Positions 15,217-22,614 of a stretch of DNA of 29,209 bases are shown piece after piece. The notes under the pieces are model-generated. The model did no database searches. It was given only the letters and a program-made list of their open reading frames with translations, and was not told the origin of the DNA. The position numbers and the translations under genes were made by a program. The DNA lies in the NCBI GenBank assembly GCA_937911235.1, contig CALDPN010000145.1, positions 1 through 29,209 of the forward strand, read 5' to 3'. The stretch comes from an uncultured Bacteroidales bacterium (lineage in GTDB: Bacteria; Bacteroidota; Bacteroidia; Bacteroidales; Paludibacteraceae). Each line of letters starts with the position of its first letter. The stretch's first letter is position 1.

Positions 15217-16905
15217 ATGAAGAAATTTTTAATTATAGCGTTAGCTTTAGGTTCTGTATTTACAGTATGTTCTCAAGAAACATCAGAAGAAATTTCAAGA
15301 GACTTAACAGTTGAAAGAGAATACGACCCAACAGTGGCAAATGCCAAAAAGATAAGCCCCACACCACAAAAAGAAGTGGTAGAGGTGGATCAGCCAGAAA
15401 TTACCTATACCACATGGTCTAAAGTGGAAAAAACAGACAAATCTGCCACAGTGCAAAACCCTACTGAGTATGAGGCGAATAATGAGTCTATTGTTGATAG
15501 AAAAAAAGGTATGTTCAAGGCTGGTTTGGGCTTTTACTGGCAAACATTGGGTGAGTTTTATTATCCTTTAGTGGAAAAAGGCAACCAAATGTTGGATGTG
15601 ACAGCCAAACACAATGGTGCTTTTGGAAATATTACTCTTGAAGATGGCACTACAGCTCGTGCTGTGGATCATATCACCGATATAGGTCTAAATTATGAAG
15701 TAAATTTCAAAAAAGCTAAATTGGAAACATCTGTAGATTATAAATATAGTGGCTTCGACTATTATGGTATGAGCACTATGCCAAACGACTCTATGAAAAA
15801 TGCAGTTGGCACAAATTCAGATGTAGATGTGTTCTTTAAAGTTTATTCTACCGACCATAATAGCAAATTTCATTATCAATTGCATGGTGGATACAAATAT
15901 TTCTGTACCAGTTCAAATATTGATGCTCACATGGTAAGAGCAGGATTTGAACTTGCTGGCAAACTAAGCAAAGGTGAACTTGGTCTTGAAGCAGATGCCG
16001 ACATTGATGTGTTGAATATGAACACTGAGTCTTACACAAAACATACTCACACTGCAGGTATAATGAAATTCAAACCATTCTATAGAATTCATGGCGAAGA
16101 TTGGTTGGTAAACGTGGGCGCAAATATGTTTGTAGACTTAGACGAACATGCCGAACTTCCATTTACAGGCTCTGCAGATGTTTATGGTCATTGGGGTCTT
16201 GTGCCAGATATTTTCTATCTATATGCAGGCATCGGTGGTGAGTATAGCCCAAATTATTACTACGAAATATATCGTGAAAACCAATACATTACACCAAGTT
16301 TAAAGGTAAAACCTACCTACACCCCCGTGAATGTAAACTTAGGTCTGCGCATTAAGATAATGGAAGGTCTTTTGTTTAATGTAGGTTGCAACTACGACCT
16401 TATTTTAGACCAATATTTCTTTGTAAACAGAGCAGAACTAGATGAAAACGGCGTTGCAACAGGTAAATATGCCAATACATTCGACGTGGTAACAGAACCT
16501 ACCACTCATAAAGTAGACGTGAAGGCAGGTCTTCATTTCGACTATGTGAAAGGTCTTGATTTAGGTCTTACTGCCACATTTAATTATTGGGAAACCAAAG
16601 AAAACGAATATGCTTGGCAAAAACCAGCTTGGGAAGTAGAATTTTCTGGTACCTATCGATTCCTAGAAAAATGGGAAGTAGGTGCTTCTTATAAAATGTT
16701 AGCCGACAGAAAAGCATTAGTGGCAGGTGAAGTGGTGAAAATGAACGATATTCACGATGTGGATGTGTGGGCTTCATACAAAGCGCTAGACTGGCTAACA
16801 GTGTTTATAAAAGGCAAAAACCTAGCAAATCAAAAGGCAGATACCTATTATGGCTACCGTAATTTTGGTATAAATGGTCTTGCTGGCGTAACTATGTTGT
16901 TTTAA
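15217..16905 (+). CDS. Outer-membrane beta-barrel protein (TonB-receptor-like barrel, no plug)
   Basis: This is a 562-residue protein with a signal peptide ending near FTVCSQ (residue 20), an N-terminal acidic segment with LTVEREYDPTVANA, and then a long series of alternating amphipathic strands rich in aromatic residues. It ends in LAGVTMLF with a terminal aromatic, as outer-membrane barrels do. There is no recognisable plug domain or TonB box, although the strands resemble TonB-receptor barrels. Function unknown. It lies four bases after the TPR gene and is the last gene of the M16-OMT-TPR-barrel operon. The two N-terminal motifs (DLTVEREYDPT and a proline-rich KISPTPQKE) may mark the periplasmic contact with the TPR partner. 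Confidence 0.75.
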   Translation: MKKFLIIALALGSVFTVCSQETSEEISRDLTVEREYDPTVANAKKISPTPQKEVVEVDQPEITYTTWSKVEKTDKSATVQNPTEYEANNESIVDRKKGMFKAGLGFYWQTLGEFYYPLVEKGNQMLDVTAKHNGAFGNITLEDGTTARAVDHITDIGLNYEVNFKKAKLETSVDYKYSGFDYYGMSTMPNDSMKNAVGTNSDVDVFFKVYSTDHNSKFHYQLHGGYKYFCTSSNIDAHMVRAGFELAGKLSKGELGLEADADIDVLNMNTESYTKHTHTAGIMKFKPFYRIHGEDWLVNVGANMFVDLDEHAELPFTGSADVYGHWGLVPDIFYLYAGIGGEYSPNYYYEIYRENQYITPSLKVKPTYTPVNVNLGLRIKIMEGLLFNVGCNYDLILDQYFFVNRAELDENGVATGKYANTFDVVTEPTTHKVDVKAGLHFDYVKGLDLGLTATFNYWETKENEYAWQKPAWEVEFSGTYRFLEKWEVGASYKMLADRKALVAGEVVKMNDIHDVDVWASYKALDWLTVFIKGKNLANQKADTYYGYRNFGINGLAGVTMLF

Positions 16906-16919
16906 TTAAAAAAAAATAA

Positions 16920-16927
16920 TAACTTTG
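16920..16927 (+). promoter_or_regulatory. -7 box for asnS
   Basis: TAACTTTG, a TAnnTTTG match, lies 18 bases before ATG 16945, after an A-rich stretch. A weak TTG (16897-16899) may act as a -33 box. Confidence 0.5.
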
Positions 16928-16944
16928 CGACTCAATTTTAGATT

Positions 16945-18351
16945 ATGAGTGTAACAAGTAGAATTAAAGTGGCTAAGGCATTACAAATGACTTGCTACGG
17001 AGAAGAAATCATTGTAAAAGGTTGGGTGAGAACCCGTCGTGGTAACAAAAATGTAAGCTTCATCGCTCTAAACGATGGCTCTACTATAAATAATATCCAG
17101 ATAGTTGTAGATAATGCAAATTTCGATGAAAATGAGCTTAAAAAAATAACTACTGGTGCTTGTATTGGTGTTACTGGTACTCTAGTGCAATCTATGGGTA
17201 AAGGTCAGTCTGTAGAAGTGCAAGCTACAAATATTGTAGTTTATGGCGAAGCAGACCCAGAAACATATCCACTACAAAAGAAAGGTCACTCTATGGAGTT
17301 CCTTCGTGAAATAGCATATTTACGTCCACGTACCAATACATTTGGCGCAGTGCTACGTATTCGCCACAATATGGCTATGGCTATTCACACTTTCTTCCAC
17401 CAACGTGGCTTCTATTATTTCCACACTCCACTTATCACAGCATCAGACTGCGAAGGTGCAGGTCAAATGTTTACTGTAACCACTTTAGATTTAGACAATA
17501 CCCCTAAAACTGAAGACGGAAAAGTAGATTTCAGCCAAGACTTCTATGGCAAACACGCTTCTCTTACCGTGTCTGGTCAGCTAGAAGGTGAGCTTGGTGC
17601 ACTAGCATTAGGTGAAATTTACACCTTTGGTCCTACATTCCGTGCAGAAAACTCAAACACTCCTCGTCACCTTTCAGAGTTCTGGATGATTGAACCAGAA
17701 ATGTCTTTCTACGACATCAACGACAATATGCAACTAGCAGAAGACTTCGTTAAATTCTGCTTAACATGGGCTCTAGAAAACTGTAAAGACGATATTCAAT
17801 TCTTAAACGACATGTTCGACAAAGAACTTATCGAACGTATCAACTTTGTATTAGCAAACGACTTTGTTCGTTTAACATATACCGAAGGTATCGAAATTCT
17901 TGAGGAAGCTGTTAGAAACGGTAAGAAATTTGAATTCCGTGTGGGTTGGGGTACAGACCTACAATCTGAACACGAACGTTATTTAGTGGAAGAACACTTC
18001 AAACGTCCAGTTATCTTAACAGACTATCCAAAAGAAATCAAATCATTCTATATGAAACAAAACGAAGATGGCAAAACAGTACGTGCCATGGACGTTTTAT
18101 TCCCAAAAATTGGTGAAATTATTGGTGGTTCTGAACGTGAAGCAGACTATGACAAACTTAAAACCCGCGCAGGCGAAATGGGTGTGCCAGAAAAAGACAT
18201 CTGGTGGTATCTTAACACTCGTCGTTGGGGTTCTGCTCCTCACTCAGGTTTCGGCTTAGGCTTCGAACGCCTACTTCTATTCGTTACCGGTATGAGTAAC
18301 ATCCGTGACGTAATTCCATTCCCACGTACACCAAATAACGCAGAGTTCTAA
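16945..18351 (+). CDS. asnS: Asparaginyl-tRNA synthetase
   Basis: This is a 468-residue class IIb synthetase charging tRNA-Asn. An N-terminal OB-fold anticodon-binding domain spans about residues 1-110 (GWVRTRRGNKNVSFIALNDG). The catalytic core has motif 2 (FRAENSNTPRHLSEFWMIEPEM) and motif 3 (GLGFERLLLFVTGMSNIRDV). The C-terminus ends FPRTPNNAEF, which is specific for AsnRS rather than AspRS. Length is normal. A -7 box just upstream shows that it is its own unit, ended by the bidirectional hairpin at 18353-18386. Confidence 0.97.
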   Translation: MSVTSRIKVAKALQMTCYGEEIIVKGWVRTRRGNKNVSFIALNDGSTINNIQIVVDNANFDENELKKITTGACIGVTGTLVQSMGKGQSVEVQATNIVVYGEADPETYPLQKKGHSMEFLREIAYLRPRTNTFGAVLRIRHNMAMAIHTFFHQRGFYYFHTPLITASDCEGAGQMFTVTTLDLDNTPKTEDGKVDFSQDFYGKHASLTVSGQLEGELGALALGEIYTFGPTFRAENSNTPRHLSEFWMIEPEMSFYDINDNMQLAEDFVKFCLTWALENCKDDIQFLNDMFDKELIERINFVLANDFVRLTYTEGIEILEEAVRNGKKFEFRVGWGTDLQSEHERYLVEEHFKRPVILTDYPKEIKSFYMKQNEDGKTVRAMDVLFPKIGEIIGGSEREADYDKLKTRAGEMGVPEKDIWWYLNTRRWGSAPHSGFGLGFERLLLFVTGMSNIRDVIPFPRTPNNAEF

Positions 18352-18352
18352 T

Positions 18353-18386
18353 AAAAAATCCCGAAATGAAAATTTCGGGATTTTTT
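18353..18386. terminator. Bidirectional terminator between asnS and the HIT gene
   Basis: AAAAAATCCCGAAA (18353-18366) pairs perfectly with TTTCGGGATTTTTT (18373-18386), a 14-bp stem with T runs on both strands. It serves asnS (plus) and greA-HIT (minus), which converge here. Confidence 0.95.
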
Positions 18387-18398
18387 ATTGAACTCTGC

Positions 18399-18791
18399 TT
18401 AGAATGCAGCGTTTATCTTTTCTGCTATCTCTTTAAACTCTTCTGCGGTGAGTTTAAGTTTTTCATTTGAGAACAGCATATCACTTTCCTTTTGGATAGG
18501 AATTAGGTGGATATGTGCGTGTGGCACCTCAAGGCCTATCACTGCTTGACCCACTTTAATACAAGGGAAAGCAGATTTAATAGCCGCAGCCACCTTTTTA
18601 GCAAATACTTGCATCTGAGCAAGATCTTCATCGCTAAGGTCGAAGATATAGTCAACTTCTTGTTTTGGAATTACAAGGGTGTGACCTTTAACAAGTGGAT
18701 TAATATCCAAGAAAGCGTAGAATTTATCATTCTCAGCTACTTTATAACTTGGAATCTCACCTGCTACTATTCTACTAAATATTGTTGCCAT
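18399..18791 (-). CDS. HIT-family nucleotide-binding hydrolase
   Basis: This is a 130-residue Hint-type histidine-triad protein. The triad reads HAHIHL (near residues 91-96), and the conserved N-terminal FSRIVAGEIPSYKVAEND and the LDINPLVKGHTLVIPK block are intact. Such enzymes hydrolyse adenosine phosphoramidates and related adenylated compounds; the physiological substrate is unknown. It starts four bases after the greA stop, so the two form an operon, a pairing common in Bacteroidota. Confidence 0.92.
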   Translation of the reverse strand: MATIFSRIVAGEIPSYKVAENDKFYAFLDINPLVKGHTLVIPKQEVDYIFDLSDEDLAQMQVFAKKVAAAIKSAFPCIKVGQAVIGLEVPHAHIHLIPIQKESDMLFSNEKLKLTAEEFKEIAEKINAAF

Positions 18792-18795
18792 AATA

Positions 18796-19266
18796 TTAGA
18801 TACCTAAGTCAACGATTTCAAATTCAATAACACCAGAAGGAGTAGTTACAGGAACTACGTCACCTTTCTTTTTGCCGATAAGACCCTTAGCAATAGGAGT
18901 GCCAATAGACATTTTACCTTCTCTAAGGTTTGCTTCTGCTTCAGACACTAGAGTATAGGTCATTTGTTGGTTGGTTTTGGTGTTACGGATAGTAACTTTG
19001 CTAAGAATTTGAACAGAATCTGTAGAGATTAGGCTCTCGTCGATAATACGTACATTTAATAATGTAGCTTTCAGTTGAGAGATTTTTGCTTCTAAAAGAC
19101 CTTGTGCTTCTTTAGCTGAATCGTATTCAGCATTTTCAGATAGGTCACCTTTATCTCTTGCTTCTGAGATAGCATTAATAATACGTGGTCTTTCCACGCT
19201 TTCTAAGTGCGCAATTTCTTTCAGGAGTTTATCGTACCCCTCTTTTGACATGTAAGTAATAGCCAT
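18796..19266 (-). CDS. greA: Transcription elongation factor GreA
   Basis: This is a 156-residue factor that stimulates transcript cleavage in backtracked RNA polymerase. The N-terminal coiled-coil (about 1-75) carries the tip motif ARDKGDLSENAEYDSAKEAQ with the acidic residues needed for cleavage. The C-terminal FKBP-like domain contains TYTLVSEAEAN and PIAKGLIGKKKGDVV. Length is normal. It is followed by the HIT gene four bases on. Its leader is about 94 bases long and contains a terminator-like hairpin (19320-19343). Confidence 0.96.
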   Translation of the reverse strand: MAITYMSKEGYDKLLKEIAHLESVERPRIINAISEARDKGDLSENAEYDSAKEAQGLLEAKISQLKATLLNVRIIDESLISTDSVQILSKVTIRNTKTNQQMTYTLVSEAEANLREGKMSIGTPIAKGLIGKKKGDVVPVTTPSGVIEFEIVDLGI

Positions 19267-19310
19267 AATTTTATATATTTAATTATTTATTATTTTCAAA
19301 AAAAACACAA

Positions 19311-19343
19311 AAATAAAAAGAATCTCGAATGTTGTCGAGACTC
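19311..19343 (-). promoter_or_regulatory. Terminator-like hairpin in the greA leader (attenuator candidate)
   Basis: On the minus strand GAGTCTCGA (19343-19335) pairs with TCGAGATTC (19328-19320), nine positions with one A-C mismatch and a 6-base loop. A T-rich tail follows (19319-19311). It lies about 15 bases after the predicted start of the greA transcript and 45 bases before the greA start codon, so most transcripts could stop as an RNA of about 45-50 bases. Confidence 0.55.
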
Positions 19344-19365
19344 TCATACTCTGGGGATTGTTTTG

Positions 19366-19397
19366 CAAAGATAACCTTTCTTTTCTTAATAATCAAA
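19366..19397 (-). promoter_or_regulatory. Promoter of greA-HIT
   Basis: Minus-strand TTTG (19397-19394), a 20-base gap, then TATCTTTG (19373-19366) is an excellent match to the Bacteroidota promoter. The transcript would start near 19360, giving a leader of about 94 bases. Confidence 0.7.
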
Positions 19398-19430
19398 TTT
19401 TACCCGAGTTTGATTTACTTTTTTAATGCG

Positions 19431-19467
19431 AAAAAAGATAAGGAAGAAAACTCCCTTATCTTTTTTT
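19431..19467. terminator. Bidirectional terminator-like hairpin in the greA-miaB gap
   Basis: AAAAAAGATAAGG (19431-19443) pairs with CCTTATCTTTTTT (19454-19466), a 13-bp stem with T runs on both strands. No annotated gene ends here, so it implies a short transcript in this gap or the remnant of a lost gene. Confidence 0.7.
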
Positions 19468-19514
19468 CTAAACCTTAAACTATGAAAAAACTTAATTTTT
19501 ACGTGAATTCTCTG

Positions 19515-19545
19515 CAAAGATATATCAAGAATTTGAATTTGCAAA
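19515..19545 (-). promoter_or_regulatory. Candidate minus-strand promoter overlapped by a LacI-type palindrome
   Basis: Minus-strand TTTG (19545-19542), a 19-base gap, then TATCTTTG (19522-19515) fits the Bacteroidota promoter. The -33 box lies inside the 16-bp palindrome at 19539-19554. It would make an RNA of about 80 bases ending at the hairpin 19466-19431. Confidence 0.45.
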
Positions 19546-19554
19546 CGTTTGCAA
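19539..19554. promoter_or_regulatory. LacI/PurR-type operator-like palindrome 1
   Basis: TTGCAAACGTTTGCAA is a perfect 16-bp palindrome with the central CG of LacI-family operators; its core GCAAACGTTTGC is the same as the PurR box core. A second copy of CAAACGTTTG lies 56 bp away. The matching regulator is not in the window. Confidence 0.55.
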
Positions 19555-19597
19555 CAAAAATATCTATATTTTAACACATTTTAACTAAAATAGCGTT

Positions 19598-19607
19598 CAA
19601 ACGTTTG
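19598..19607. promoter_or_regulatory. LacI/PurR-type operator-like palindrome 2
   Basis: CAAACGTTTG, a perfect 10-bp palindrome flanked on one side by CA as in copy 1. Its centre is 56 bp from that of copy 1, and it lies about 10 bases before a weak plus-strand -7-like TAATTTTG (19617-19624). Confidence 0.5.
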
Positions 19608-19685
19608 CATTTGCCTTAATTTTGAATTACATCATACAGGTTGTCTTTAAATTACGAGATGCTAGGCATCACGTGATTTTTTTAC

Positions 19686-19693
19686 TATCTTTG
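19686..19693 (+). promoter_or_regulatory. -7 box for miaB
   Basis: TATCTTTG, a TAnnTTTG match, ends 20 bases before ATG 19714. Because transcription would start near 19700, the upstream GTG at 19693 cannot be the start codon. Confidence 0.6.
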
Positions 19694-19713
19694 TGCTTTG
19701 TAATAAAAAACAT

Positions 19714-21021
19714 ATGAGCAAAAATTTATTTATAGAAACTTACGGATGTCAAATGAACTTTGCCGATAGCGAAGTGGTGGCAGCAGTGATGAAAATGGCA
19801 GACTATGAGCTTTGCGATTCGCTAGACACTGCAGATGCGATTTTTATTAATACTTGTTCTATTCGTGAACATGCAGAAGTGAAGGCAATGTCGCGTTTAG
19901 AGTTTTTCCGTCAGTTAAAACGCAAAAAGAAAAACTTGATTGTAGGTGTAATAGGTTGTATGGCAGAGCGTATGCAGAATGAGCTTCTTGAACACCCAGC
20001 AGTAGATGTAGTTGCAGGTCCAGACTCATATTTAGATTTGCCAAACCTTATTGCGCAAGCCGAGCAAGGAGAAAAATCTATAAATATCGACCTTTCGCTA
20101 ACTGAAACATACAAAGATGTGCTTCCGCAGCGTATTGGTGGAAACCGCATTTCTGGATTTGTATCTATTATGCGAGGTTGCAACAATTTCTGCTCATATT
20201 GTATAGTACCTTACACACGCGGACGCGAGCGCTCACGTCCCTATAATAGTATTTTAAATGAGGTTCAAGATTTATACAATCGTGGTTATAAAGAAGTTAC
20301 CCTTCTTGGTCAAAATGTAAACTCATACAATTTCGAAGGGTTAAACTTTGCATCTCTTCTAGAAAATCTTGCGCAAGCCATACCGGGTATTAGAATTAGA
20401 TTTACCACTTCTCACCCAAAAGATATGAGTGAAGAAACCATTATGGTAATAAGTAAATATCCAAATCTTTGCAAGCATATTCACCTGCCTGTGCAAAGTG
20501 GTAGTTCAAGAATCTTGAAACTAATGAACAGAAAATATACCCGCGAGTGGTATCTTGAACGTATTGCACTTATTAGAAAACATATTCCAGATTGTGGCAT
20601 TTCTACCGATATGTTCACTGGTTTCCACTCTGAAACAGAAGAAGACCACCAAGAAACACTTAGCCTAATGCGCGAGGTGGGTTATGATAGTGCATTTATG
20701 TTTAAATATTCTGAAAGAAAGGGCACTTACGCATCTAAAAACTTGCCAGACGATGTGCCAGAAGAAGTAAAACTTCGCCGACTTCAAGAAATGATAGATC
20801 TTCAAATGGAACTTTCACTTGAAAGTAACAAGAAAGATATAGGCAAAGAATTTGAAGTTTTAGTGGAAGGGTACTCTAAACGCTCTCGCGAGCAACTTTC
20901 TGGTCGTACCTCGCAAAACAAGGTAGTGCTGTTTGATAATCAAGGACAAAAAGTGGGTGATTTAGTGAGAGTTAGGATAAAAGATGCTAGTGCAATCACT
21001 CTTTTCGGCGATATAATATAA
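19714..21021 (+). CDS. miaB: tRNA-2-methylthio-N6-dimethylallyladenosine synthase MiaB
   Basis: This is a 435-residue radical-SAM methylthiotransferase that adds the 2-methylthio group to i6A37 of tRNAs. The N-terminal UPF0004 domain has its auxiliary-cluster cysteines C12, C48 and C82. The radical-SAM motif is CNNFCSYC (C156, C160, C163), followed by IVPYTRGRERSRP, and a TRAM domain lies at the C-terminus. The sequence favours MiaB (ETYGCQMN, SGRTSQNK) over RimO or MtaB. I chose ATG 19714 rather than GTG 19693 because the latter overlaps the -7 box. It is a single-gene unit. Confidence 0.95.
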   Translation: MSKNLFIETYGCQMNFADSEVVAAVMKMADYELCDSLDTADAIFINTCSIREHAEVKAMSRLEFFRQLKRKKKNLIVGVIGCMAERMQNELLEHPAVDVVAGPDSYLDLPNLIAQAEQGEKSINIDLSLTETYKDVLPQRIGGNRISGFVSIMRGCNNFCSYCIVPYTRGRERSRPYNSILNEVQDLYNRGYKEVTLLGQNVNSYNFEGLNFASLLENLAQAIPGIRIRFTTSHPKDMSEETIMVISKYPNLCKHIHLPVQSGSSRILKLMNRKYTREWYLERIALIRKHIPDCGISTDMFTGFHSETEEDHQETLSLMREVGYDSAFMFKYSERKGTYASKNLPDDVPEEVKLRRLQEMIDLQMELSLESNKKDIGKEFEVLVEGYSKRSREQLSGRTSQNKVVLFDNQGQKVGDLVRVRIKDASAITLFGDII

Positions 21022-21054
21022 AAAACAAGTAAAAAATACATTTTTTTCTAATTA

Positions 21055-21088
21055 TTTGTGTATTAATTATTTTTTTTTATTAATTTTG
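21055..21088 (+). promoter_or_regulatory. Promoter of the OmpA-family gene
   Basis: TTTG (21055-21058), a 22-base gap, then TAATTTTG (21081-21088) fits the Bacteroidota promoter in a very A/T-rich region. The start would be near 21094, about 22 bases before ATG 21116. Confidence 0.6.
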
Positions 21089-21115
21089 TTGCTGAATTTC
21101 TAAAAAAATGTAAAC

Positions 21116-22546
21116 ATGAAAAAGATTTTCGCACTTTTAAGCGTTTTATCTATATTGTCTATTCCTGCATTTGCTGCTGAAGAGGCTGTAGTAACTAGTT
21201 TAGAATCTGAAACTGCAGAAGCTACTACCACTCCTAGAATACTTAACGACTTTACAGATTTTTCTCACTGGTCTTTAAGTTTAAATGTGGGTATGTCTCA
21301 ATTCGACGGTGACGTATCTCAAAAGTATGACCAAATCCTTTCTAACTCAATGGTGTCTTGGACAATTGGTCTAGAAGCTGAGTATACATGGAACCCAGTT
21401 TGGGGGTTATTATTAAACTTCCAATATATGCCATACCAAGGTGTTACAGGTTCTACTGAGTGGGGTCGTAACGAATTCAAAGGTAATATGTATGCTCCTT
21501 CTTTGATGGCGTCTGTTAATATGTTCAACCTATTTGGACAATATCGCAAATCTGCAGCATGGAACTTATATCTTAATGCCGGTGTTGGTCTTATTTGGTA
21601 CGAATGCCTAAGCACTCCAGTAGAAGGTTCTGTTCCAGGTGAAAAAACTCCAAAAGGCATCGGTCAAGATGGTAGCGGTTATGGTACTTCTATCTCAATT
21701 CCATTAGGCTTAAACGTAGAATACAATATTAATAAACACCTAGCTGTAGGTCTTAGTGGCTATTATCGTATTACCAACAAAGATAACTTTGAAGGTGAAC
21801 ACTACACCAAAGGTACCATGAACGATGGTCAGTTCTATGTAAGTGCAAACCTTCGTGTTAAATTCTTAGAAAACGAAGACGAAAAAGAAGGCGGTCATAT
21901 GAGAAATATCTCAATGTACGAATATCGTCAACTTGTTTCTGGCGAAAAATCTTTAATCAACGATATCGACAGCTTGAAAAAACGTGTTAAAGTGCTAGAA
22001 GATACTGTTGCAAACAACATCTTGCCACGCATCCAAGCACTAGAAGACTACAACGCAGTTACTCCAGACGAAGACGGTGATGGTGTAGCAGACTTCCGCG
22101 ACCGCGAACCAGCTACTCCAAGAGGTGCATTTGTAAACTACTGGGGCGAAAGCATTCCACAAGAAGCTATCAGCTGCTGCGACGATGTTAGAGAAGTATT
22201 CTCTGCTCTAGGTATCGACCCTGCAGTAGATTATGACCTATCAGTTTACTACGCATTCGACAAAGCAACATTAGATGCTAAAGCTAAAAAGAATATTGAA
22301 AAAGTTGTTGAAAAACTAAAAGCAGACGCAGATCTTAAAGTTGAGCTTCGCGGTTACTGCGACTTCCCAGGAAGCAACGATTACAACTTAAAACTTAGCG
22401 AAAGACGTATCAATGCTGTTAAAGATGCACTTGTGAAAGCTGGTATCGAAGAATCAAGAATTACTACCACACCACAAGGTAAACTACCAAATCCTCCTAA
22501 GGCTGAACAAAAAAATCGCCGTTGCGATTTCTTCTTCTCAAAATAA
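21116..22546 (+). CDS. OmpA-family outer-membrane protein
   Basis: This is a 476-residue protein with a signal peptide (cleavage after AFA, near residue 21) and an N-terminal eight-stranded-type beta-barrel (about 40-255). A short coiled-coil follows (SLKKRVKVLEDTV), then a thrombospondin type 3-like acidic repeat (DEDGDGVADFRDREP) and a C-terminal OmpA peptidoglycan-binding domain (about 375-476). The OmpA domain has YFAFDKATL-like VYYAFDKATL, LRGYCDFPGSNDYN and LSERRINAVKDAL, close to the usual GxTDxxGxxxxN...LSxxRAxxV pattern but with C in place of T and F in place of the first G. It links the outer membrane to peptidoglycan. It has its own promoter and a terminator at 22570. Confidence 0.92.
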   Translation: MKKIFALLSVLSILSIPAFAAEEAVVTSLESETAEATTTPRILNDFTDFSHWSLSLNVGMSQFDGDVSQKYDQILSNSMVSWTIGLEAEYTWNPVWGLLLNFQYMPYQGVTGSTEWGRNEFKGNMYAPSLMASVNMFNLFGQYRKSAAWNLYLNAGVGLIWYECLSTPVEGSVPGEKTPKGIGQDGSGYGTSISIPLGLNVEYNINKHLAVGLSGYYRITNKDNFEGEHYTKGTMNDGQFYVSANLRVKFLENEDEKEGGHMRNISMYEYRQLVSGEKSLINDIDSLKKRVKVLEDTVANNILPRIQALEDYNAVTPDEDGDGVADFRDREPATPRGAFVNYWGESIPQEAISCCDDVREVFSALGIDPAVDYDLSVYYAFDKATLDAKAKKNIEKVVEKLKADADLKVELRGYCDFPGSNDYNLKLSERRINAVKDALVKAGIEESRITTTPQGKLPNPPKAEQKNRRCDFFFSK

Positions 22547-22569
22547 TAAATTTATAAATGGATAATTTA

Positions 22570-22603
22570 AGCCCTCAAGGTTAATACTAAGAGGGCTTTT
22601 TTA
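22570..22603 (+). terminator. Terminator after the OmpA-family gene
   Basis: AGCCCTC (22570-22576) pairs with GAGGGCT (22591-22597) around a 14-base loop, followed by TTTTTT to 22602. The next gene starts 12 bases later. Confidence 0.85.
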
Positions 22604-22614
22604 TACCCAAAAGT

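Larger units (their letters stand above)
19482..19574 (+). other. Possible 30-residue ORF or decayed gene start in the greA-miaB gap
   Basis: An ATG at 19482 opens a 30-codon frame starting MKKLNFYVNSLQRYIKN and ending at TAA 19572. The context before it (AACCTTAAACT) is like that in front of many Bacteroidota genes. It follows the hairpin at 19431-19466 and runs across the first LacI-type palindrome. It might be a leader peptide or the remaining start of a lost gene. No plus-strand promoter is evident, so coding is unproven. Confidence 0.2.
19267..19713. other. 447-bp non-coding region between greA and miaB
   Basis: The only long gap without a firm gene in the core. In order it holds the greA leader with its hairpin, the greA promoter, a bidirectional hairpin (19431-19466), a 30-codon ORF of doubtful status, a minus-strand promoter candidate, two LacI-type palindromes, the nested inverted repeats GATGC-TAG-GCATC (19658-19670) and ATCACGTGAT (19668-19677), and the miaB -7 box (19686-19693). 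Confidence 0.7.

Noticed and set aside
19693..19713. GTG start for miaB
   Set aside because: It overlaps the -7 box, and ATG 19714 gives the standard MiaB start.
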